A stretch of 64,000 bases of DNA from Talinum fruticosum. Its lineage: Eukaryota > Streptophyta > Magnoliopsida > Caryophyllales > Talinaceae. The stretch is taken from the NCBI GenBank assembly GCA_021018815.1, contig JAITYX010000064.1:434001-498000 (forward strand), read 5' to 3'. Made by a program: the position numbers and the translations under genes. Positions within the stretch are counted from its first letter, which is position 1. The number at the start of each line of letters is the position of its first letter. The notes below the pieces were generated by a model that worked only from the letters and a program-made list of their open reading frames with translations, did no database searches and was not told where the DNA came from. This document shows positions 46,131 through 58,800 of the stretch, one piece after another.

Positions 46131-47110
46131 TTTTAAATTTTATTGCCTTCTAATAACTTCTAATGTATACGAATTCATCACGCCAAAAAGCAGCCAAATC
46201 TCTTCAAATTATCATTCGTATCATCACATACCCAATACAAACCGAGTCGATAGTTTTTTTCTTTCCATTTAGATTGAATATAATTTCTATGTTTAACGTC
46301 CAAATATATATTTAATTGTTTGTGCAGATCAGATATAGTTGCTAAGATGAATGTCAGAATGTAGAGCCACTATATAAATTAGAATGATAGTAACAGACAA
46401 ATTCGCACCATTTGACATCCTTATGTAAGACCTTGCGTGGTAGTATATGAGTCGCTGATACATTTGCTTGAGACCTCACCTTTAATATATAAGCAAGGAT
46501 ATTTATGCTCAACTCACTCTTATCCCAGCTCGTAACAGCAGTCCTTAACCGTTGTTAGCTTCACCAGCAGCGTAAATTCGATGCCCCTTCGATTATCCGT
46601 ATCTATCTACCGACGTTATGGTACCCAAACTTTCTGTTGTTTACACATCACCATGTGGATTGGGTGATTTCTCATGATAAAGTGCTAAAGGTGCATGCAG
46701 CCATTTTTGTGGTGTGTTATACTGACCATGATTTCAGATAAATTAAGCTCCTCATTGATCCCCTGTCTAGAGTCCAATGTCCAAGTTTTCATTGAGACAT
46801 GGAGCAAATAGTCCTATAAACCACTGCCATAGATCCAGTTACACGGCCACAAAATTCCGATAGACAAGGGAGGCTTATGCCTATGGGAATAAGTGAATAA
46901 CCCTGATTGCTACGATGAACAAGATGTGCTGATGCTAATTCAACTAAAAGAGCCTGCCAGCAACTTATAAGGATGTTGCATATTTCAAAAAAAAGGTTTT
47001 AATTTGTACTCTTATTACTTGTTCCATTTAACTTTATCTTATAGCCTTCTAATTCCGCTTTATAACTAACTTTATAACTATCTAACAATTCTTTACAATT
47101 ACTTATAACT
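46131..47110. other. intergenic; incomplete MITE-like sequence at the right edge
   Basis: No gene is supported. 47,015-47,112 resembles the interior and one end of the small MITE at 41,296-41,452. Confidence 0.4.
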
Positions 47111-47114
47111 CCTT

Positions 47115-47750
47115 GCTTCCGGAGAAAACCGAGTTGATGATGTAGATTGATGATTCTGAGAGAGGAAGGATTTACCGCTCCGGCTCCGAGTGACGTGGAC
47201 ACGATCGATCCGAGTCCGAGTGACGACCGCTGAACTCTGCAAAAGCGCGGTCTCCGGTGGTGGATCCTGAGAACACCCCTCCGACGCTCAAGCTAGTATC
47301 TGATTAGTTGAATGGATCGAGGAGATCTTCCTCGATGTGCGCGGGGGATTCTTGGGAGACGAGAAGATTTCCAAAGATGGAAGTTCTCGGATGAGTGCTG
47401 ATGAACGTTTATGAACGTTATGAATGTGGATGAGTGTTGAGAGCTTAGGAGCTTGAGAACTTGGATTATCCAAAAGGTGAGATGTCTTGTCAAATGAACA
47501 TAACATGCCTTGGGATTGGGAAATGGTAGTATTTATAGGAGATGTTAAAGGGGTAAAACGGTACTTTACCATGGTTTAGGAAACCCTGCCCTAGTGGGCT
47601 TTGGGACTTTTACCTGGCTCGTTAATGGTTGGCTTGGGCCGATACCTCCCTTATCCGACCGATTATGCTCTGGTTAGCTAGTGACGTGGCGGTGAGGTGG
47701 AACTGTCTGGGAAATATCCGAATTAAATATGAATAATTTATCATGCATAA
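47115..47750 (-). mobile_element. probable solo LTR, copy D (boundaries approximate)
   Basis: It is related to copy C along its length. The minus strand carries a TATA box CCTATAAATACTA (about 47,530-47,542). Downstream of it is CTTGAGCGTCGGAGGGGTG (about 47,277-47,295), followed by CACCGGAGACCGCGC-type sequence, wording typical of the transcribed part of plant Ty3/Gypsy LTRs. It may have inserted into the MITE-like sequence ending at about 47,112. The exact ends are undetermined. Confidence 0.6.
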
Positions 47751-49600
47751 AATAACTTGAATCTTGCTAATGACATTTTTTTTCAAAATCCAACTTTTCA
47801 ACTTCCTTTTATTTCAACTTCCTTTTTCTTTATTATTTAATTTATTTCGACCCATTCCTTAAATTCCTAGTTCCGCCACCGAGATAAAAATATCGTCTAT
47901 CACAGGGGGAGATAAAAATGGAAAGAAAGGAGCCCATACAAGGACATGTACACTTCAAGCTTATGGACGTCCCAGCATGATCAGTGTCGACGTCACCCCC
48001 ACCAAATCAAATTTATCATAAGATTCTTAAATTGTTAGTCTTGACATTTTTGCGTAAACAAGGAATATAGTTGCAAATGAGGAAAGATGAATATTGCACA
48101 TGAGAATCATAGCGCACTGAGGCTAGTGAAGAGGGGATTACTAGTTAGTACTCTATAATTTTGTGGCAGATATTTTTAAAGCTGGTATAAGGAATTGAGG
48201 TCGTTTCCTTTTTACTAATTTGTTATTTTATTGTTATAAGTCTTTTGACTTAATTAATCAATTGGAAAAGAATAAGACGGAGGTTAAGAAGTGTCTTTTT
48301 CGATTTCTAAGTTTATGTTGTTTGTCAATTAAGGCCTTTGGTATTGATAGAGAAATGTTCGTGAAAGCTTATTAGGACTTTTATAAAACTTACAACTTAT
48401 GAAAACACTAGTGGATTATGGTTTGAAAAAGCTTACTAGTACTTTTGTGAAGAAATCTCCCAATACCAAAAAGCATTGATAGGAAAATGATTTGAGAAAG
48501 CTTACTCTTTCTTTTCTTTATTTGTTTGACTATATCTGTTATAAAAAAATCTCATATGAAAAAGAAGGAAAGGGAAAAAAACCCCGTGTAGGAGTTGAAA
48601 TGAGCCAAGCCGAATTGAGCCAAAGGTTGGCATGTTTGCATCGTAATTAGCGAACTTTTTAATGAGTTTGGTTAGGCTCACGAACTTGTTAGTTTAAAAA
48701 TTTGGGTTCAAGACTCGACTCACTTAAGCTCACGGGTTCTCATGAGCCTTCTAGAGCCCATAGTTCTTGTGTTCTCCCTAGGTCATGTTAAAACAATCAA
48801 AATCAAATTCAAAATCTTGACGCAAGAAACAAAAAAGATTTTATAGTAACCAATAATGACACAAGATTGAAAAGTAATTAGAAGTAAATAACAAAATAAA
48901 ATAGTTTATAATAGCAACGAGTATGATATATCACTGTGACTTCAAAATATATAATAGAAAAAAAATGACTTATTGAAAATAAATTCCTAATTTTATTAAT
49001 CAAATATATAATTTAATTTTTAAAATTGTATCACACATCAAACTTAATATGTATTCCCTCTCCTTTATGAACCCAACTAACCTAATAAATCAAATTTTTC
49101 ATAATTGACTCATGTCATTTATATAGTTCAAGCCCAAACTTGCTCGAACTTTTCGAATGCGGCATTTTTCGATTTTTTGCCAAATTAGCTCACCACTCTT
49201 CACGAGCAAACTTGGCTCATTTTCACCATGACTCGAGTAGAGTGCTCGGATTAAAATGCCATTAAATTATCTTAAAATGTTAAAAATGTCACTAAATAAT
49301 TTGATGATCAATAATTGCCACTTGGATTAATTGTTAACGATTAATTATGTCATTGATGAAATCTTAGTCATACACATGTCACTAGATCAATGGTGCAGTA
49401 AGGAATAAAATGAACTACACTGATATTTTTGCCTGTAATAATTAATTTAATGACAAACATTGATCATAAAATTAATTACTGTCATTTTTTACATTATCAG
49501 ATAATTGAGTTACACATGCGAATAAGAACACTCGGCCCGCCCGAGTGTCACCAACAAAAATGCTCTATCACCAAGAGAGAATAATACGCTTTTTCGAATG
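47751..49600. other. intergenic upstream of AMP deaminase
   Basis: No gene is recognised. The sequence is AT-rich with ordinary composition. Confidence 0.4.
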
Positions 49601-49657
49601 AGCGAAAGAAGGCGTAAACAAGGGAGAGAGCCGAATGGTGCTCTACTTTCTCCTCCC

Positions 49658-49664
49658 TATAAAT
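49658..49664 (+). promoter_or_regulatory. TATA box of the AMP deaminase gene
   Basis: CCCTATAAATTCC is followed by a C/T-rich leader (CTCTCCTTTCTCTCTCC, about 49,717-49,733), about 160 bp before the ATG at 49,820. Confidence 0.65.
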
Positions 49665-49819
49665 TCCTCGACACCCCCATTTCACCTAAAATACACAAAC
49701 CAGAGCCTTCAGCGCTCTCCTTTCTCTCTCCTCTCCAACTCACCTTCCAGTAGGGGTTTAATCGCACACACCATAATCACATTCTACCTAGAGAGAGGAA
49801 GCTTGATTGGAGTACAAAA

Positions 49820-52800
49820 ATGGAGAATTACGCTCTTCACCTGGCCATGGCGGCCTTGGTGGGAGCGTCCTTCGTCGCGGTCTCGGCTTACTACATGCAC
49901 CGGAAGACTCTCTCGCAACTTCTGGAGTTCGCCAGGTCGCTTGAGAGAGAAAGAGAGAGATGACGACGCCGAGGACGAACTCTCCCCTCGCCGGCGGCAC
50001 CACGACCAACGTCGCCGGCGCCGTAAAAGTGTAGGCCATTACCAGCGTGTTCCGTCGTCACTGCCCGATGTTACGGAGATTCCCGGCGAGGTTGACGGCG
50101 AGGAGAAGCCGAACGGCGTGGTTGATGGCATTCCGGCGGGGTTGCCGAAGCTGCGTACGCTCTCTGAAGGTATGCTTATGTTCGATTTTTCCCCGGAATA
50201 TGAATTTTAAGAGAGAGAGATGAGGCCGAGATGCTACTGGTTTTGTGTGTAAATTTGGGTAATGTAGTGAGATGGAATTTAGCTTTCATGAATACTCGTG
50301 ATCATGCTGTGTAGATATATCACCCTGCCACCATGAAATCAAAGAAGTCTTAGTGGTTTATATCTGAAAAGTCTTGAGATAGTAGAATGTGTAATTCAAA
50401 ACGTGATACAAGTGTTATTGCTAAGGAAACTTTCAACTTTGGGACTGAATTGACTGAATCCATTTCTCAGTAGATTGTACTCTACTTAATTCTTAAGAGG
50501 TAGCACCCCAGTCAGAAAATCATGGTTTAAACCAAGGCGACCTCTTCATAAATCATACTATGCTTTCATAGGCAGTGAGTAGATTAGAGGCACAAGCTTG
50601 ATGGCGTGGTAGAGTATTGAGGTCAGGTGCACCCGCACCCCAGTTTATTTCAGCCACTGAGCACGCTGCTCATTCCTACGCTAGTACTAAAACAGAAAAC
50701 TCTGCTAAATTCTTCAAAAACACCTCTTGATAATTTCCTATTTCTCAACCGACTTCAAATAGCGTAGTTTTATGCGTGCTTCCGGCTCTCTAGTTCTTTT
50801 CTCAAACTCCTTGTGATCCTTTTGGTTGTGCTAGTGTATATACTAAAGTCATTAGCAGATCTCCGGTGATAGTAATGTTTGCTAGGGAAAGCGTTTGGCA
50901 GAGTTTAAATAAGGTGAGAGCCTGGTTTTTCGGATATTATTGAAAGTTGAGGCTCGTAATAATGCCAATAAGACAAACGAGGAAGTGGAAAATAGTATAT
51001 TTGGTTCCTACTCTATAATGTTTTTCGTATACTCTGTGTATACTGTATAAACTTTGCTTGCCAACCTGAGGGGAATTGCTTTGGAAGTCTTGTCATGCTT
51101 AGTAATTATAGACTTCATGCCTGATTCTAGTATTCTGTGTTAAAAGATGCTTGCTATAGTATAACACTAAGGGCATGTTTGGTTGGATGTAATCAAAGTG
51201 GTAATGCAATCAAATTGGTAATGGTGATTACATTACCATGTTTGGTTACAACTTTGTAATGCAATCAAAATTACATTATAATCACATTAACCTCTATCTA
51301 TGCAATTACAATTACTTTAACATTTATTAAACAATCATGATTACATCCATCCTTGTGATCAAATTTTAACATACTTTCAATAATTCTCTCTCTCCCCCTC
51401 TCAATTCCATATCCATTTTCTCTCTCTTCCTTGACAAGCAAAAATTTATCCATTTGATAAGAAACTTTTTTTTCTTCTATTATCTTAATGATATAATCAT
51501 TAAGTCACTAAGAGAAAATTTCAACTTTAATATTTTGGATTTAAAATTTAAGTATTCAATTAAAAAGATAAAAGAAGCTTAAATTAAAATTTTTAGATCA
51601 AATTTTTTTACTTGTTAACACTTATCTTTAATTCAATAAATATTTATCATAAATAAAATAATTTTAGTTTGTATTTTTTATCCATCAAAGAAATTCAAAA
51701 CTTAATTATATGATATAAGAGATTAAAAAAAGCTCAAATATAAATTTAGAGTTTAAAATTTTGTTATGTGGATAACATTTATCTTCACTACGACAAACAT
51801 TTATTACCACTAGAATAATCCAATTGAATTTTTTGCCAGAAAAATAATTTAAAATTAGAAAATATGATATAAAAGATTAAAAAAATCTCAAATATAATTT
51901 TGAGTTTAAAATATTTTCGTGTGGATAACATATATCTTTATTACTATATTTATTGTTATTAGAATAATATAGTTTATATTTGCAATAAAATTTGATTATT
52001 TGATAGAAAATATTTTTAAAAGCTCAAATCTAAATATGTAACTCAAATTTTTATTTAGATAGCATTTAACTCCTTTACAATAATTTAATTACTAACTTTT
52101 GTCATTGAAATAATCCATTACCATTGTGATTACATTACACTTTTTATATAACCAAACATGGTAATGTAATTGTTGTCCCATTACATTGCATATCTAATTA
52201 CATTACATAGTTGATTACATTACAGCCCTATTACATTGCATCCAACCAAACGCCACATAAGTCCAATGATGATGTGATGCCAAAAGATAAAAGCGAGAGT
52301 TGGGGAGAAGGGGGAGTTATTTTGGAAAGACAATTTATGTATATGGAAATAAATACCTTAATGGGGTTCAAGTAAGATCCCAACCTTTTGTACAAGATGA
52401 GGAGTAAAATAGATATCTGCTGTTGTACGCACATCTAACTTAAGATTTGTTAATTTCTTCTGGAATTTACGAAGTACTTTGACCTGCAAATTTTTTGAGG
52501 TGTCTTTTGGAATGCATCCTTGCGTTTCCAGGGGTAGGGGTAAGGTCTACATCTATATCTCCCCATACCCTGCTCAATGATCGTCATAAAATTCTCTTAG
52601 TATTGTGTCTAATGTAACCACTAATAAGCGTAACATCATGACCACACTGCCCTATTTGAAAAGCTTGTGCAACTGTTGGATAATTGCTGAATCACGACAT
52701 CCTGTGTTTGGTATTAATATCTCAGCTTTGTCTTCATGTAGTTACCCTTTAGGGGTTATAATGCTTCAATTTCCGCAGGGCCAATCTCTGTAACAATGTC

Positions 52801-55800
52801 TAAATATCTGATAATATACTGTATTTAGCACACTGGTTCCCTAGGCTTTTTACAAAGTTTTGCCCAGGCTGGCCCACCCGTGCGGCGGGGGGGTAAGGGG
52901 TTCAGCTTTATACCTCCTTTGCTTATCTGTGTTTGTAACTTTATATTTCATTTATTTATCATCTGTACATTCATAAGGAAACAACATATCTGAATGACTT
53001 GTATACTTTTCTGTCCTAGGAAAATCTACTAGCAGATCTGCATTACTAATTAAATCTATGTCTCCAAAGTCACCTGTCGCTAGTGCCTTTGAAAGTGTTG
53101 AAGGATCTGAAGAAGAAGATAATTTGATAGATAGTTCTAAATTGGAACCTTCATGTATGCATTCTAATGGCAATGCTGTAAGTTTCCACTACATTCATAA
53201 AGTTAGTTATTGGTCTTTTATAATAATCAGATGAGCCATCTTATTGCAATCATTCTGCTGTATTGTAAGAGAGGCCTTTGTTTGTGCCTCTTATGTGTGC
53301 CTGTGTTTGTCCTTGTGCCTTTTGACATGATTTTGCAAGTAATTTTGCCTCCACCTCTTGGTCTATATGTGGATAAACCCTTCTGAAAAAAAGAGAAAAG
53401 GAAATAGATATGTTTGGCCTGTTGTGTTAATTTTAGAAACTTCTTGCACAGTGTCCAGAAATGAAAAGCCAATATCAGGTATTGCCGGAGAATAATAACA
53501 ATGGAGACCAAATTCCTCTTGCTGCTCAAAGCATGATTAGATCACATAGTGTAGTGGGTGATCTGCATGGTGTCCAACCTGATCCTATAGCTGCTGATAT
53601 TCTGAGGAAGGAGCCAGAGCAAGAATCATTTGTGCGGCTAAGAATCACTCCTAGAGGTAGCTCACTGTTTCCTCCTTAAATCTTCTATATATTATCTATT
53701 CTCTGTGGCTATATCACTATATGTACTGTTGATGTCTGGGTGGTTTTTCTTTATCCTTTCCACTTCTTACTATGCATGTCCTGGTGGTTCATCGAGATGC
53801 ATGGTTGTTCTTGGTCAAACTTTTTGGAATTCAGCACTGCTGTTTGTCTTGTGCCTGCGCTTTGTCCCTATCCAAGATCCCCCTTGTATAAAGACAAATG
53901 ATTGGGTGGAAAGGACTAAGATATAATTTTTCTGTTGAGCATTTACTGTCGTTTTGTCCAAGTTGTAAATTTCTTGGGGAAAGTGAAAAGCAATTATTCA
54001 TGTGAGGATTTGGACTCCTGTTCGGATTTTCTGCTTAATATTTTTATGGTCTTCTTTTATTTCTGTCAGAGACGCCAACACCTGATGAAGTGGAGTCTTA
54101 TCTGGTTCTTCAAGAATGCCTTGAATTACGAGATAGTTATGTATTCAGGGAAGCAGTTACCCCATGGGAAAAAGAAATCATATCCGATCCCAGTACGCCA
54201 AAGCCGAACCCAAACCCATTCTATTATTCTCCTGAAGGGAAAAGCGAAGTGAGTGCACTTGGTGCATAAGCTTATTCGGAAATGTAATGAATGTTGAGGA
54301 TTCTATAGATAGGTTGTTTTGCTTATATAACAAGGCTTGTATTTGCAGCACCATTTCAAGATGGAGGATGGAGTTGTCCAAGTGTATGCAAACAAAGATG
54401 GTAATGGATGCCTTGGTCATTGTTTCTTCATTCTTCTCAAACTACGATTTTTCTTTTTTATAAAAATGGTTGCTTTCCTGTTGACTGTTTGTTTGCCACC
54501 CCCATCCTTACCTTGCAGCTAAAGAGAAGCTCTTCCCTGTAGCTGATGCAACAACATTTTTTACTGATCTGCATCACATACTTCGAGTTATAGCTGCTGG
54601 AAACATTCGAACATTATGCCATCATCGGCTTGTTCTCCTGGAACAAGTAGTTTTTCTTCCTCATAGTCTGCATGTTTTCTTGGATGAATAGTACTTTGAT
54701 GTGGCTCTGTTTGAATTTCCTCCAGAAATTCAATCTTCATTTGATGCTTAATGCGGATAGAGAGTTTCTTGCCCAGAAGAGTGCACCACATCGTGACTTC
54801 TACAATGTTAGAAAAGTTGATACGCATGTTCATCATTCAGCATGCATGAACCAAAAACATCTTTTGAGATTTATAAAGTCAAAACTGAGGAAGGAGCCAG
54901 ATGAGGTAAGGGCTTTGATTTATGTATTTGTAGTTCTGTCATTGTCAGTACCGAACTGGGGAATATCATCAGTCAGCTGCTTTGAACTGTTATCTATGAA
55001 TCTTTGAGTCTTATGTGGTGAAATATTCGTTCGTTTGGAAAGATTTTCATAGAAAGTTGTAATCTTGTTCTGGATCATCACCCCTCCTGTGCTTTGTTTC
55101 GTTATCAATCTGCCAATGGGTCTGCATCTAAGTATCTCTTTGTTTCAGGTTGTCATTTTTCGTGATGGGACCTATTTAACCTTGAAAGAGGTCTTTGAGA
55201 GCTTGGATTTGACGGGGTAAGGAAGTGGTTGATGTCCCCTTTCCTAGATCTGATAAATGTTTTGCTTATATTATATTTCATATGCTCGTCTACTTTGAGC
55301 TGAACTCCATTTGTTTTAGGATGTTGGATTTATTTCTCTTTACTTGGTTACACAGGTATGATCTGAATGTTGACCTTTTAGATGTCCATGCTGACAAGAG
55401 CACATTTCATCGTTTTGATAAGTTCAACCTCAAGTACAATCCTTGTGGTCAAAGTAGGCTTAGGGAGATTTTCCTCAAACAAGATAATCTTATCCAAGGT
55501 CAGTTATGCTCCCTGTGCAATGAGGGCTATAAATTGTTGGATTTTCCAGAATTGTTTGTTGCTTAAAAATCTCTACCCCTCTCCCCCAATCCTATTTATT
55601 TACTTTGGAATTTCTACCCCCAACCCCAAGTTGTTTTCATTTGCTGTTATTGCCTTCATGCAATGTGATTGTTCTTCATCTTTAGCAATTTCAGTAGTCG
55701 ATCTTCTATTGCCTTTGTTTATGTACTGTTGTGCTCATACAAATGTGTCTAGAGAGAGAGAGAGAGAGAGAGGGGGTTTACATTCTCTCATATGTGTGTG

Positions 55801-58800
55801 TGTAATGCATGCTGATGTTAATGGTGCTGTGGTGCTTGCTTTCAGTTCTTTCCCCTTGGATAGGAAGGGGTTGGGATGCTGGGTGCTGGTTTAGGAGAAA
55901 TTCTGGGATGTTGGCTAATAGAGAATACCTTGGATCTTATTTGTAACAACGTGAATGTGCATCTTTCATGTTGCAAAATGTGCATCTACGATGTTTCTTC
56001 TTTTTAGTTTCATTTTTTTTGGGGGAGTGTGGGGATGGAACGATTGATGCATACATTTTCCTTTGCGGTTTCCGAAATATATACTGCTCTTTTACAACTT
56101 GCCATGTGTGGTTTACTGTGTAGATGAAGGTCTCTGTGAGTATGCATAGTCGCTCTCCCCTGGCCCCTTTCACTGCTTCTATCTCATCCTTCATTTTGTG
56201 GTTGTAAACCCTCTGGCAGGTTCCATTACCTGTTAGTTTTTCAGTTGTTGATTCATTTTGGTTCTGGCTTTTCTTTTAGAGGTGTCCTCTCTTTTACATA
56301 TCTTTTTATCATCATTTCCTGTAACAGGACGTTTTCTTGCGGAACTCACAAAGCAAGTTTTCTCTGACCTCACTGCCAGCAAATATCAGGTTATTTTTTT
56401 ACTGTGGGTTCGTTTTTCTTTCAGTTGACACAGTCACAGTTGCTTAGATTGTGGATCACTTGGATATTAGGTCATGCATTGGAACATAGTTTCCTACCTA
56501 TTACCCTAATTTAAAATTTGCACAGACGAGCCAGTGGATCTCAGGGCTTTGATTTCTGGTGGCAACGTGCAGGGTGGCGGGCAACTGCCATGAAGGGGAA
56601 GGGGAGGGGCAATTGTAGATATCTTTGGATGCCTTTTAGCAAACAGGCTGCAACTTTTGTGACAGTGTATAGACCAGAGCAATTTTGTGAGAGTTGCAGA
56701 ATATATCTGCAACTCGCACGAAAGATAAATCAATAACACAAAAGAGGGTTTTTTTTCATGGGGGGAAGTAACAAAAGATAAATCAATATAACACAATGTA
56801 TGGATCTGAGCAACTTTTGTGAGAGTTGCAGAATATATCTGTGGTTGGGGGTGGGAAATAGTGGAGATAGAAGTCCTGTGCACTGCAACTTGATCAAATA
56901 CTCCTCTTGGTGGGTGTATGGGAGGGGTTTTTTTTTTTTTTGGGGGAGTAACAGTGCTCTCTGACTGATCAACAGTACCAGACCACATATCTTGTTCTTC
57001 TTCCTTGTCATGAATGCGCCTGTTGTCTTTTATTTTTTATTTTTTAATGTTATGCGAGTTATGAGTGTATTGAGCTGGATTGTGATAGAACTCTGCTTAG
57101 TTAATTGTCAATTTGGGGTGGGGGACGTTTGGCCTAAAGAGGTCATGTAAGCAAACCCTACTTTCCATCCCAGTAGATATTTATATTTTTAATGAGTCAT
57201 TATCATACACCCCCTCAAGGCTTTGGTAAATTATTTTTATAATTCATTTTCAGACCTTTTCAAATAATTATCTGCCCCCTTCACCTCAGATTCAAATGGT
57301 CGTCAACCCTCAAATTGATGTGATAGTCAACTATTCCTCCATGAGGTTATGCCACGTTAGCAATTTGAAGGCCCAAAGTCATCACATAAGAGTGGACGCA
57401 GGGGAGGGGCGGTAATAAAAATATATTGGCGTTAAAACAATGATTTGCCAAAATTACGAGGGGATATATACTATATAACATTACCTCTTATTTGTCATTA
57501 AGTTAATTATTCTTGGAATCTTCCGGGTAGGTGACAGTGTGAAACTGCTTTTAAGGCTTTAAGTTACCATGCACGAAATTGGATCCTTTATTATCACGCA
57601 ACATTGAGGCAATGATGTATGCTTACCAAACAACCAAAAAAAAAAAAAAAAAAGCACACATGGGTGCTTTACACTTAGAAGCTTCATGTTTCCAACTTTT
57701 CTCTGTTTCCGGGTTCAACCAAAAACCCTTCGTTGAGGATGTATATATTCTGTCTAACAGTTCCTTAAGTCATACTATAAGTTTTTAATTTTTTTTTCCA
57801 TTTATTTAAGTTTCTTGGGTGGTTTCTGTTGAGTCAGCTCAAACGTGAGTTCTTATTCACGTTTTTATTTGTATAATAATGTATCCAATGCAGTTTTCTT
57901 GTATTTTGAATTTTCCACTTTTATATTCATTGATGCTATGTGAAATGTCGATTTATTCAGATGGCCGAGTATAGAATATCAATATATGGTAGGAAGCAAA
58001 GCGAATGGGATCAACTGGCTAGTTGGATCGTGAATCATGAATTGTACAGTGAGAATGTTGTTTGGTTGATTCAGGTAAGTTTTCTTTAAAAATATATTTT
58101 CTTTGCCATAAGGTCTCTTGACAGCATTTTCTTCAAATGATCATTTGCACTTCTTTTCAAAATTTTTAATGTGGGTCTCTTGGAATCGGTCTCTCTAATA
58201 GTAGAGATGCTTGCGAAGATAAAATTGCCTACATTTGGATCTCCTCCGACCTCACACAAGCGGGACCCACACTGAGAGTAGTAGTTGTTGGTGTTGATCA
58301 TTTGCACTTTTTGTGAATGCCATTGTCTTTGTATATCTTTCCAAGTGCAACTTTTGTCTTTCATTTCAAATTTATTGTTTTGGACTTTGAAGTCATATTT
58401 TTGACTCGCTCTTTTGGTGTTCTTACCTGGAAGATTTATCTCTTTTCAGATTCCAAGATTGTATAATGTTTACAAGGAAATGGGCATTGTGACATCATTC
58501 CAGAACATGCTTGACAACATTTTCCTTCCTTTGTTCGAAGTTACAGTTGACCCAGATTCACATCCACACCTGCATATATTTTTGAAGCAGGTATTTGTAC
58601 TTTATTGGTCCTTCATATTACAGGTGACAGATGGGTAGGTTGGTAAAATACAGGTTAGATGTATTTTGGTTTGGATTTGAAAATGCTAGACCCTAAATTC
58701 CTAAGCCTAAGGTATTGTGTTTCAAGTCGATCAAATGGGTGGAAACGCAATTTGTGACTTTTCTCTGACAATTATATGTGGTCTAAAATATAGTTAAAAA

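Noticed and set aside
49635..49960. Long frame starting at 49,635 that runs into the correct AMP deaminase frame
   Set aside because: Its first part translates the promoter and leader, and reads the true N-terminal exon out of frame. The conserved N-terminus begins at 49,820 in another frame.
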